Below, piece by piece: positions 36,698 through 44,078 of a stretch of 64,000 nucleotides of DNA. How positions within the stretch are numbered: position 1 is the stretch's first letter; each line of letters begins with the position of its first letter. The notes under the pieces are model-generated. The model saw nothing but the letters and a program-made list of their open reading frames with translations. It did no database searches and had not been told where the DNA came from. Made by a program: the position numbers and the translations under genes. This DNA is from JBCBUE01 sp039818285 (GTDB lineage Bacteria; Planctomycetota; Phycisphaerae; Phycisphaerales; Phycisphaeraceae), in contig JBCBUE010000003.1 in the NCBI GenBank assembly GCA_039818285.1, forward strand, positions 1-64,000, in the 5' to 3' direction.

Positions 36698-38070
36698 CCA
36701 GCCGGTTTCTCGCGATGCCCGGGTTCGGCGAGGCGGCGCACCGCATCGCCGTGCTGCGGACCTGGGCCGTGATCATCCTCGCGCTCGTGCTGCTCGGCGT
36801 CGTCACGGTGCGGGCGCTGGCCGACCACGTCGCGCCAACGATGTCTCCGCTCAGCACGACCCTGGCCCTGGTGCTCTTCGAGCTGGGCATGCTCGCCGTG
36901 CTCTACCGCTGCGACCCCGCGCGAGGCGTGCCGCTGCCCATCGTCGTGACCCAGACCGTGATCGAGTGTTCGTTCCCGTCCTTCACCGCGATGCTGAGTT
37001 GGCTGACCGGCTCGGTCGAGCCGTGGGTCATCATCGTCAGCCCGGGATTGATCGTGAACACGATGTACATCGTGCTGGCGATGCTCCACCTGCGGCCGTG
37101 GCTGACCGCGCTGGCGGGGCTCCTGTGCGCCGTCGAACACGGGCTGCTGGTGGTGGTCGCGATCACCGACGACGACGTGCGGGCGGCGTGGGCGTCGGCC
37201 GGGCTGCTGGTGACGTACCCGGTGTTCTTCGCGATGCTCGGCGGTGTCGGCGTGTTCGTCACGCTGCTGCTCCGCCAGTACGTGGCGACGACGGTACTGG
37301 AGACGCGCATGCTGGCCGCCGCCGAAGGGGAGATCCACGCCGCCAGCGAGGTGCAGCAACACCTGCTGCCGTCCGAGCCGCCCACGCTCCGGGGCTGGCG
37401 GGTCGCCGGTTGGAGCCGGCCCGCCGAGCAGAACGGCGGCGACTACTGGGACTGGCTCGCGCTCCAGGACGGCCGGGTCGCGATCTCCATCGCCGACGTC
37501 GCCGGGCACGGCCTGGGGCCCGCCGTCGTCACCGCCGTCTGCCGCTCCTACGCCCGGGGCTCGCTGCGCGACTGGCCCGACCTCGCCGACGCGATCCGTC
37601 GCGTCGCTCAGCTGCTCTACGAGGACATGCCCCTTGGCCGGTTCGTCACCTACGCCGTTACGGTCCTCACCCCCGCGCTAGATCCCGGCCAGCCCGCCCG
37701 CCTCCCGCTGCTTTCCGCCGGCCACGGCCCCAGCCTGCTCGTCCACGCCGACGACGGACGCGTCGATCGCCTCAACGCCGACGACCTGCCGCTGGGCGTG
37801 ACCGCCGACATGGAATTCAACCACGTCCGCGAGCTGACGATGAACCCCGGCGACACGCTCGTCCTGCTCACCGACGGCTTCTTCGAGTGGCAGAACCCAG
37901 ACGGCGAACAGTGGGGACACGACCGCCTCGCCCGGTCCGCCGTCGAGCACCGGCGCGACGCGCCCGACGCGATGATCGCCGCCATCCTCGCCGACGTCGA
38001 AGCCTTCGTCGGCGGCACCCCGCAGAAGGACGACCTCACGATGGTCGTGATCCGCCGCGATCTCCCCTGA
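36694..38070 (+). CDS. Membrane-anchored SpoIIE/RsbU-type PP2C phosphatase, paralogue 3 of 5
   Basis: A 458-residue protein. It has the N-terminal marker HRIAVLRTWAVI, six to seven helices with TVIECSFPSFTA and LRPWLTALAGLL, linker ASEVQQHLLPSEPP, and the catalytic domain with NGGDYWDW, SIADVAGHGLGPAVV, LLTDGFFEW and KDDLTMVVIRR. Asn replaces Thr before GGDYWDW compared with paralogues 1, 2 and 5. Its ATG overlaps the stop of a 12-codon mini-ORF, and no Shine-Dalgarno sequence is visible, so translation may depend on re-initiation. Confidence 0.9.
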   Translation: MTSRFLAMPGFGEAAHRIAVLRTWAVIILALVLLGVVTVRALADHVAPTMSPLSTTLALVLFELGMLAVLYRCDPARGVPLPIVVTQTVIECSFPSFTAMLSWLTGSVEPWVIIVSPGLIVNTMYIVLAMLHLRPWLTALAGLLCAVEHGLLVVVAITDDDVRAAWASAGLLVTYPVFFAMLGGVGVFVTLLLRQYVATTVLETRMLAAAEGEIHAASEVQQHLLPSEPPTLRGWRVAGWSRPAEQNGGDYWDWLALQDGRVAISIADVAGHGLGPAVVTAVCRSYARGSLRDWPDLADAIRRVAQLLYEDMPLGRFVTYAVTVLTPALDPGQPARLPLLSAGHGPSLLVHADDGRVDRLNADDLPLGVTADMEFNHVRELTMNPGDTLVLLTDGFFEWQNPDGEQWGHDRLARSAVEHRRDAPDAMIAAILADVEAFVGGTPQKDDLTMVVIRRDLP

Positions 38071-38103
38071 CGCGCCGCGCTAGCGAGCGCCCTCGCGACC
38101 GTT

Positions 38104-38118
38104 TACGGTTCTGCAATG
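38104..38118 (+). promoter_or_regulatory. -10-like TACGGT, 6 nt before ATG of phosphatase 4
   Basis: TACGGT is at 38104-38109, then TCTGCA, then ATG at 38116. No Shine-Dalgarno sequence is present. Confidence 0.5.
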
Positions 38119-39513
38119 CGACGCAGCGGCACGGGGCAGACAACGCGCTTGAGTGCCTCGCCGGCCCCACCGCTGAGCAGCCTCGGCCGCGCGCTGCGTC
38201 ACAGCGCCGTCATCCGCACCTGGACCGTGATCATCCTCTCGGCCTTCCTGGGCGTCGCCCTGACGCTGCGTTATCTGATCGACCCAGCCGCCCCGACGCT
38301 GGTGCCGATCTCGCTGGGCCTGAGCGTCATCGTCTTCGAATCCTTAATGCTCTGGCTGTTCCGCCGGCACGACCCGGAGCGCGGCGTGCCCGCCGGGCTG
38401 GTCGTCATCCAGACGGTGTTCGAGTGCACGATCCCGGCCGCGGCGTCGGTCCTCAACTGGCTCACGGGCGCCGCCGAGGCCTGGGTGATGGTCGTCGGCC
38501 CCAGCCTCATCACCTACACGATGTTCATCGTGCTGGCGATCCTGCACCTGCGGCCGTGGCTGACGACCCTGGCCGGCTTGGTGTGCGCACTGGTGCAGGG
38601 CGTCTTTGTCGCCGGCGTCCTAACGGTCGGCGCGGTGCCTCAAGGTGTCATCCCGACCGGCCTCTTGATCACGTACCCGGTGTGGCTCACGATCGTCGGC
38701 ATCGTGGGCGGGTTCGTGACGGCTCGGGTGCGTGGGTACGTCGAGATCGCCGTGCATGAAGCCCAGGAGCTGGCCGTCGCCGAGGGGGAGATCGACGCCG
38801 CGAGCGTGGTGCAGCGTCGGATGCTGCCGGCGGACACGCCGGCGCTATCGGGCTGGACGGTCGCGGGGTGGAGCCGCCCGGCCGTGCAGAACGGCGGCGA
38901 CTTCTGGGACTGGATCGCGCGGCCCGATGGTCGGGTCGCCGTCTCGATCGCCGATGTCGCCGGCCACGGCCTGGGGCCCGCCGTCGTCGGCTCGGCCTGC
39001 CGCGCCTACGCCCGCGGCGCCCTGCACGACAGCCCCGATCTGCGCGAAGCGGTCCGCCGCACCGCCGGCCTGATCGCCGGCGACATGCCCCCCGGCCGAT
39101 TCGTCACCTACGCCGTCGCCTTACTTACCCCCGACGCGGGCCGTGTCTCGCTGCTCTCCGCCGGCCACGGCCCGACGCTGCTCGTCCACGCCGCCGACGG
39201 CCAGGTCGACCTGTTCGAGGCCGACGACCTGCCGCTGGGCGTGACGCCCGAGTTCACGATCGACACCGTCCCCGAGCTCGACCTCGCCGCGGGCGACTCG
39301 CTGCTGCTGCTCACCGACGGGTTCTTCGAGTGGCAGGGCGCGACCAGTGAGCAATGGGGCATCGACCGCCTCGTCGCCGCCGCCGCCGAACACCGCCACC
39401 TGCCCCCGGACGCGATGATCGCCGCGCTGCTCGCCGACGTGGAGGCCTTCGCCGAAGGCACCGAGCAGTCCGACGACCTCACGGCCGTGGTGATCCGGCG
39501 CGGCGACACATGA
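38116..39513 (+). CDS. Membrane-anchored SpoIIE/RsbU-type PP2C phosphatase, paralogue 4 of 5
   Basis: A 465-residue protein with a slightly longer N-terminus (MRRSGTGQTTRLSASPAPPL) before the marker HSAVIRTWTVI. The membrane region includes QTVFECTIPAAAS and LRPWLTTLAGLV. The linker is ASVVQRRMLPADTP. The catalytic motifs are NGGDFWDW (Phe for the usual Tyr), SIADVAGHGLGPAVV, LLTDGFFEW and SDDLTAVVIRR. The gap to paralogue 3 is only 45 nt and contains its own -10-like element. The role is inferred as for the other copies. Confidence 0.9.
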   Translation: MRRSGTGQTTRLSASPAPPLSSLGRALRHSAVIRTWTVIILSAFLGVALTLRYLIDPAAPTLVPISLGLSVIVFESLMLWLFRRHDPERGVPAGLVVIQTVFECTIPAAASVLNWLTGAAEAWVMVVGPSLITYTMFIVLAILHLRPWLTTLAGLVCALVQGVFVAGVLTVGAVPQGVIPTGLLITYPVWLTIVGIVGGFVTARVRGYVEIAVHEAQELAVAEGEIDAASVVQRRMLPADTPALSGWTVAGWSRPAVQNGGDFWDWIARPDGRVAVSIADVAGHGLGPAVVGSACRAYARGALHDSPDLREAVRRTAGLIAGDMPPGRFVTYAVALLTPDAGRVSLLSAGHGPTLLVHAADGQVDLFEADDLPLGVTPEFTIDTVPELDLAAGDSLLLLTDGFFEWQGATSEQWGIDRLVAAAAEHRHLPPDAMIAALLADVEAFAEGTEQSDDLTAVVIRRGDT

Positions 39514-39571
39514 TCGATCGATCGCGATCGGCCTTGAGGGGCGACGCTGGCCTTACGATGCCGCAACGGTC

Positions 39572-39595
39572 GTGAGCGAGGGACGGCAAGCATGA
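39572..39595 (+). CDS. Possible 7-codon mini-ORF coupled to phosphatase 5
   Basis: GTG at 39572 reads VSEGRQA, and its TGA overlaps the ATG of phosphatase 5 as ATGA (39592-39595). A TACGAT hexamer lies at 39554-39559. This is the same arrangement as before phosphatase 3, but the start is weaker. Confidence 0.25.
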   Translation: MSEGRQA

Positions 39596-40956
39596 ACACA
39601 ACGCCAGGCCAATCGACCGGCGGGCTCGACGCCGCCCTACACCGCAGCGCCGTCATGCGCACCTGGGGCGTGCTGGTTGTCGCGCTGATCTTCCTGGTCG
39701 TCGTCGTGGTGCGAACCTTCTTCGATGGCCTGGCGCTCAACCTGGGGCCTCTGGTCATCACGCTGTTCCTCATCGCGTTCGAGGGCGGCCTGCTGTTCTG
39801 GCTGCGGAGCCCGAAGCGTGACCTCGTCCTTCGCCCGCTGCCGGTGGCCGTGCACACCGTCGTCGAGTGCAGCCTGCCGACCGCCGTGGTCGCGGCGACC
39901 TGGCTGGCCGGGATCGTGCCCGCCCCGGTCGTGCTGATCACCCCGGCCGTCGTCGGCTATTCAGTCTTCATCGCGCTGTCGATCCTGTGGCTGCGCCCAT
40001 GGCTCACGGCCCTGGCCGGCGCGACCTGCGCCGTCGGTCACCTGAGCCTGCTGTTGATCGCCGGGGCGATGGGCAGGCTCGAGTCCGACCTCCTGCCCGT
40101 GAGCATCCTCGCGACGTACCCGATCCTCTTGGGCGTGGTCGGCGGGGCGTCGTGGTTCGTGACGGCCAGGATGCGGGCGTACGTCGAGTCGGCGATTCTC
40201 GAGGCCGAGCGTCGCACCGCCGCCGAGGGCGAGCTCGAGGCCGCCAGCGTCGTCCAGCAGGGCCTGCTGCCCGGCGAGCCGCCGTCGCTCGCGGGCTGGT
40301 CCGTCGCCGGGTGGAACCGGCCGGCCGAGCAGACCGGCGGCGACTACTGGGACTGGACCCAGCTGCCCGACGGCAAGGTCGCCGTCTCCATCGCCGACGT
40401 CACCGGCCACGGCCTGGGCCCCGCCGTCGTCACCGCCTTCTGCCGCGCCTACGCCCGCAGTTCGATCCACGACTCCGCCGGCCTGGTCCTGGCCATGCAA
40501 CGCGTCGCCCGCCTCCTCGCCGACGACATGCCCTCCGGCCGATTCGTCACCTACGCCGTCGCGCTGCTCACCCCCGACGCCGGCCGCGTCCCCCTGCTCT
40601 CCGCCGGCCACGGCCCGACCCTCCTCGTCCGCGCCGCCGACGGCCACGTCGACCAGTTCGGCGCCGACGACCTGCCCCTGGGCGTCATGGCCGACATGGC
40701 CTTCGACGACATCCCCGAGCTCGACCTCAAGCCCGGCGACTCGCTGATGATGCTCACCGACGGCTTCTTCGAGTGGCACAACCCCGCCGGCAAGCAGTGG
40801 GGCCTCGACCGCTTGGCCGAGTCCGCCGCCCAACACCGCCACCTCGACCCGCCGAAGATGATCGCCGCGCTGCTCGCCGACGTGGAGGCCTTCGCCCAAG
40901 GCACCACGCAGATGGACGACCTGACGGCCGTGGTGATCCGGCGATCGGCTCACTGA
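39592..40956 (+). CDS. Membrane-anchored SpoIIE/RsbU-type PP2C phosphatase, paralogue 5 of 5
   Basis: A 454-residue protein. Markers: HRSAVMRTWGVLV, HTVVECSLPTAVV and LRPWLTALAGATC in the membrane part. The linker is ASVVQQGLLPGEPP. The catalytic domain has TGGDYWDW, SIADVTGHGLGPAVV (Thr in place of Ala after DV), MLTDGFFEW and MDDLTAVVIRR. GAGGGA lies about 8 nt before the ATG and could act as a Shine-Dalgarno sequence. The 3' end overlaps the convergent DUF1232 gene by 7 nt, closing the array. Confidence 0.9.
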   Translation: MNTTPGQSTGGLDAALHRSAVMRTWGVLVVALIFLVVVVVRTFFDGLALNLGPLVITLFLIAFEGGLLFWLRSPKRDLVLRPLPVAVHTVVECSLPTAVVAATWLAGIVPAPVVLITPAVVGYSVFIALSILWLRPWLTALAGATCAVGHLSLLLIAGAMGRLESDLLPVSILATYPILLGVVGGASWFVTARMRAYVESAILEAERRTAAEGELEAASVVQQGLLPGEPPSLAGWSVAGWNRPAEQTGGDYWDWTQLPDGKVAVSIADVTGHGLGPAVVTAFCRAYARSSIHDSAGLVLAMQRVARLLADDMPSGRFVTYAVALLTPDAGRVPLLSAGHGPTLLVRAADGHVDQFGADDLPLGVMADMAFDDIPELDLKPGDSLMMLTDGFFEWHNPAGKQWGLDRLAESAAQHRHLDPPKMIAALLADVEAFAQGTTQMDDLTAVVIRRSAH

Positions 40957-41243
40957 TCCTCGGCGCCCTTGGATTCCTTTTTCACTCGCCTGCGCGTGAA
41001 CGCCTTGGTCAGGTCGATGCCGAAGTAGCTCAGGCAGGCGATCAGCAGGGCGGCGGCGGCGGCTTCGTCGAGGTTGCCGACCAGGGGGAGGTTGTCGGGG
41101 AGCAGCTCGATGACGCCGGCGGTGGGGTTGATGAGGTAGATCGCCGAGGCGACGGCGAGCAGGGCGACGAGGATCGTGCGGAGCAGGCCGAGCATGGGGT
41201 TGAGTGAGGTTAGCCGCCGCCCCTGGGCGGCGTGAGTCGTCAT
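40950..41243 (-). CDS. DUF1232 / YkvA-like small membrane protein
   Basis: A 97-residue protein. The DUF1232 core is YLINPTAGVIELLPDNLPLV followed by GNLDEAAAAALLIA, with the Pro-Asp-Leu-Pro loop between two helices. A preceding hydrophobic stretch (LLRTILVALLAVASAI) gives two transmembrane segments in all, and the tail is basic. GGAG sits 2-3 nt before the ATG, which is unusually close. The function of the family is unknown. Confidence 0.8.
   Translation of the reverse strand: MTTHAAQGRRLTSLNPMLGLLRTILVALLAVASAIYLINPTAGVIELLPDNLPLVGNLDEAAAAALLIACLSYFGIDLTKAFTRRRVKKESKGAEDQ
41215..41232. repeat. Hairpin repeat copy 1 (CGCCGCCC-CT-GGGCGGCG)
   Basis: A perfect 8-bp stem with 2-nt loop inside the first codons of the DUF1232 gene. 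The same stem recurs 83 bp away at 41298. Confidence 0.7.
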
Positions 41244-41297
41244 GGCTCCGTTGAGTGCCGCCGGCGTGGTGTGCTCGCGGTCGGTTACTTCGCCAAG

Positions 41298-41315
41298 CGC
41301 CGCCCAAGGGCGGCG
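41298..41315. repeat. Hairpin repeat copy 2 (CGCCGCCC-AA-GGGCGGCG), possible leuB terminator
   Basis: A perfect 8-bp stem with 2-nt loop just past the leuB stop. Neither side carries a T-run, so factor-independent termination is doubtful. Confidence 0.6.
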
Positions 41316-41324
41316 GTTAACGGA

Positions 41325-42428
41325 TCAGTCGCCCAGCGCGTCGAGCACCATGTCGCCGATCTCGGTCGTCGTGTAGCCCGAGCGGTCGAGGCGTTTGCCG
41401 GTGAAGTTCGGCGTGACCTTCTGCACGGCCGCGGCGATCCGCTCGCCGGCCTTGGCGAGGGTCATGTCGGCCTTCTGCCGGGCCGTCTCCTTGAGCAGCA
41501 GGGCGAGGGTGTCGATCGCGGCCAGGGGGTTGGCCTTGTTCTGCCCGGCGATGTCGGGCGACGAGCCGTGGACCGGCTCGAACATCGAGGGGCTCTTGGC
41601 GTCGGGGTCGGGGTTGATGTTGCCCGACGCGGCGATGCCCATCCCGCCGGCGATCATCGCGCCCAGGTCGGTGATGATGTCGCCGAACATGTTGGACGTA
41701 ACGACGACGTCGTACTGACTGGGGTCCGAGACCATGTACATGCAGCAGGCGTCGACGTGGTGGTACTCGGTGGTGATGTCCTGGTACTCCTCGGCGACCT
41801 CCTGGAAGCAGCGGAACCACGTCCCGCCGGCGTGGGTGAGGACGTTGGTCTTGTGGACGAGCGTGAGCTTGCCGGGGTGGCCGTCTTTCTTGCGGTCGAC
41901 GGCGAGGTCGAAGGCGTAGCGGACGCAGCGCTCGACGCCGTAGCGCGTGGCGAGCATCTCCTGCGTGCTGATCTCGTGGGGGGTGTTCTTGCGGGCGGTG
42001 CCGCCGCCGCCGGCGTAGAGGTCCTCGGTGTTCTCGCGGACGACGACGAGGTCGATGTCCTCGGGGCCTCGGCCGGCCAGGGGGGTGGAGATGCCCGGGT
42101 AGAGCTTGACCGGGCGGAGGTTGATGTACTGGTCGAGGTCGAAGCGCATCTTGAGGAGCAAGCCGCGCTCGAGGATGCCGGGGGCGACGTCCGGGTGGCC
42201 GATGGCGCCGAAGTAGATGGCGTCGTAGCTGCGGAGCTGGTCGAGCTCCTCGTCGTGCAGGACGTGGCCGCGGTCGAGGAAGCGCTGGCCGGAGAAGTCG
42301 AACTGCTTGAGGGCGACGGCGATGCCGAGGGGGTTGGTGACGGCGTCGAGGACGCGCAACCCCTGCTCGGTGACTTCGGGGCCGGTGCCGTCGCCGGCGA
42401 TGATGGCGAGGTTGAGGGAGCTCGACAT
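41325..42428 (-). CDS. leuB: 3-isopropylmalate dehydrogenase (isocitrate/isopropylmalate family)
   Basis: A 367-residue protein. It starts IIAGDGTGPEVTEQGLRVL. Substrate-binding Arg residues are in MRFDLDQYINLRPVKLYPG, then VVVRENTEDLYAGGGG, the catalytic Lys is in TLVHKTNVL, and the metal-binding Asp residues are in SNMFGDIITDLGAMIAGGMG. EPVHGSSPDIAGQNKANP closes the NAD site. The RFDLDQYINLRP form is that of actinobacterial-type LeuB; tartrate or homoisocitrate dehydrogenase is a less likely alternative. AGGA lies about 7 nt before the ATG. Other leu genes are absent. Confidence 0.88.
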   Translation of the reverse strand: MSSSLNLAIIAGDGTGPEVTEQGLRVLDAVTNPLGIAVALKQFDFSGQRFLDRGHVLHDEELDQLRSYDAIYFGAIGHPDVAPGILERGLLLKMRFDLDQYINLRPVKLYPGISTPLAGRGPEDIDLVVVRENTEDLYAGGGGTARKNTPHEISTQEMLATRYGVERCVRYAFDLAVDRKKDGHPGKLTLVHKTNVLTHAGGTWFRCFQEVAEEYQDITTEYHHVDACCMYMVSDPSQYDVVVTSNMFGDIITDLGAMIAGGMGIAASGNINPDPDAKSPSMFEPVHGSSPDIAGQNKANPLAAIDTLALLLKETARQKADMTLAKAGERIAAAVQKVTPNFTGKRLDRSGYTTTEIGDMVLDALGD

Positions 42429-42469
42429 GGGTGGATCCTGCGGTGGGGGAACGGTTTCGGGCTGGGCTT

Positions 42470-42484
42470 TATAACGGGTGCATG
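42470..42484 (+). promoter_or_regulatory. -10-like TATAAC, 6 nt before ATG of the M28 peptidase
   Basis: TATAAC is at 42470-42475, then GGGTGC, then ATG at 42482. It is one of the strongest -10 matches in the window. Confidence 0.55.
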
Positions 42485-43465
42485 GGAAGACGGGTCTGGC
42501 TGGCGACGGCGTTGGGGGTGTGGGTCATGTGGGTCGGGACGGGCGGATGCGCGACGGGGTCGGTGAAGCCGGTGGTGGCCGAGCGTTCGTCGGGGGGCGA
42601 GCGGGTGGCGGAGACGATCGCGTGGCTGACCGACGAGCGGCTGGGCGGGCGGGTGACGGGCGGGGCCGAGGAGCAAGCCACGGCCGAGTGGTTGGAGGCC
42701 GAGCTGCGGGGCGTGGGCTGGCGGGGGGCGTTCCGCTTCGACCGGGCGTTGCTGACATTTGCTACGGAGGAGAACGGCCATGCGGTGAACGTGTGCCTGG
42801 CGTTGGAGCCGACCGCGGCCGAGGCGGTGGTGTTGGTCGCCCACTACGACGGGCAGGGGGTCGATGAGGCGACGGGCGAGGTTCGGCCGGGCGCGGACGA
42901 CAACGCGTCGGGCGTCGCGGCGGTGCTGGAGGCCGCGCGGCGGCTCGCGGCGTGGGGCGCGTCGACGGAGACGAGCGGCGGACGGCCCGTCGATCGGACC
43001 GTAATCGTGCTGCTGACCTCGGCCGAGGAAGTGGGCCTGCAGGGCGCTCGGGTCTGGTCGGCGTTGCCCGACGCCTACGCCGTGGCGAAGCCGGTGGCGG
43101 TGGTGAATCTGGACATGGTGGGTCGGCTGGGCGATCGGCCGTTGGGCGTGTACGGCACGGAGACCGATCCCGGCTGGTGGGGCTGGGTGGGCGAGGCGTC
43201 GCGCGCGTCGGGCGTGCGGGTGGCGCGGCACGAGGGATTCCCGGGGTCGGGAGATCACGACGTGTTCGCCGAGGTGGGCGTGCCGACGGTGCTGCTGCAC
43301 ACGGGGAATCACACCGATCGGCACACGCCGAGGGACACGCCCGAGCGGGTCGATATCGACGGCGTGGCTCGGGTGGCCGAGTTCACGACGGCGTTGGTGC
43401 GACAGTTGGCCGTCGCCCCGGAGTTGGCCGCCCCGCCGGCCGGCGCGTCGACCGGCGTAGAGTGA
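42482..43465 (+). CDS. M28-family zinc aminopeptidase, lipoprotein
   Basis: A 327-residue protein from ATG 42482. The lipoprotein signal is WLATALGVWVMWVGTGGC. The M28 ligands are in order: LVAHYDGQG (His-Asp), GADDNASGVAAVLE (bridging Asp), LTSAEEVGLQG (catalytic Glu and Glu ligand), VNLDMVG (Asp), and a C-terminal His in LLHTGNHTDRHTPRDT. The enzyme would remove N-terminal residues from peptides in the periplasm. An in-frame start at 42431 would put residues before the signal and is rejected. CbiX follows 4 nt downstream. Confidence 0.9.
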   Translation: MGRRVWLATALGVWVMWVGTGGCATGSVKPVVAERSSGGERVAETIAWLTDERLGGRVTGGAEEQATAEWLEAELRGVGWRGAFRFDRALLTFATEENGHAVNVCLALEPTAAEAVVLVAHYDGQGVDEATGEVRPGADDNASGVAAVLEAARRLAAWGASTETSGGRPVDRTVIVLLTSAEEVGLQGARVWSALPDAYAVAKPVAVVNLDMVGRLGDRPLGVYGTETDPGWWGWVGEASRASGVRVARHEGFPGSGDHDVFAEVGVPTVLLHTGNHTDRHTPRDTPERVDIDGVARVAEFTTALVRQLAVAPELAAPPAGASTGVE

Positions 43466-43472
43466 CCCCATG
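43458..43472 (+). promoter_or_regulatory. -10-like TAGAGT, 6 nt before ATG of cbiX
   Basis: TAGAGT is at 43458-43463, overlapping the stop of the peptidase gene; ATG is at 43470. No Shine-Dalgarno sequence is present. Confidence 0.45.
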
Positions 43473-44066
43473 AGCCACGACGACCACCACGATCACGGCC
43501 ACGACCACCATCACCACGGTCGCCCGTTCCACGACGACTCGCCCGCTGAGGTGCCCGATCACACCCCCCTGGCCGACCTGCCGACCGAGGCCGTCGATCT
43601 GCACACCACCGGCATGGTCATCGTCGACCACGGCTCGCGACGGCAGGCCAGCAACGCCATGCTCGAGCGGTTCGTCGAGCACCTCGAGGCCGAGGGGCGG
43701 TACCCGATCGTCGAAGCGGCTCACATGGAGCTGGCCGACCCGTCGATCGCGGATGCGTTCGACAAGTGCGTGCAGCGCGGGGCGACCAAGGTGCTCATCT
43801 GCCCCTACTTCCTGCTGCCCGGCAAGCACTGGTCGCAGGACATCCCGGCCCTGGCGGCCGAGGCGGCGGGCAAGCACCCCGGCGTGTCGTTCGTCGTGAC
43901 CGCGCCGATCGGCCTGCACCCGATGATGCGCGACGTGATCGCCAGCCGGATCGACCACTGCCTGGCCCACATCGCCGGCGACGCCCCCGAGTGCGAGAGC
44001 TGCGCGGGGACGGGGCGGTGCTCGCTGCGGACGGCGGACGTCGAGGCCACGACCCACGCCGAGTAA
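43470..44066 (+). CDS. CbiX/SirB-type chelatase with metal-binding tails
   Basis: A 198-residue protein. The middle (MVIVDHGSRRQASNAMLERF, EAAHMELADPSI, TKVLICPYFLLPGKHWSQDI, VVTAPIGLHPMM) is the short CbiX fold with the conserved metal-coordinating His in DHGSR and PGKHW. The first 26 residues are extremely His/Asp-rich (HDDHHDHGHDHHHHGRPFHD), and the C-terminus has CESCAGTGRC, a CxxCxGxGxC cluster. The enzyme inserts cobalt, nickel or iron into sirohydrochlorin-type tetrapyrroles. The tails probably store or deliver metal. No other cobalamin or sirohaem gene is adjacent. Confidence 0.8.
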   Translation: MSHDDHHDHGHDHHHHGRPFHDDSPAEVPDHTPLADLPTEAVDLHTTGMVIVDHGSRRQASNAMLERFVEHLEAEGRYPIVEAAHMELADPSIADAFDKCVQRGATKVLICPYFLLPGKHWSQDIPALAAEAAGKHPGVSFVVTAPIGLHPMMRDVIASRIDHCLAHIAGDAPECESCAGTGRCSLRTADVEATTHAE

Positions 44067-44078
44067 CGTGCCCGCATG
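44064..44078 (+). promoter_or_regulatory. -10-like TAACGT, 6 nt before ATG of the flavoprotein
   Basis: TAACGT begins on the cbiX stop codon (44064-44069); GCCCGC and the ATG at 44076 follow. Confidence 0.4.
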
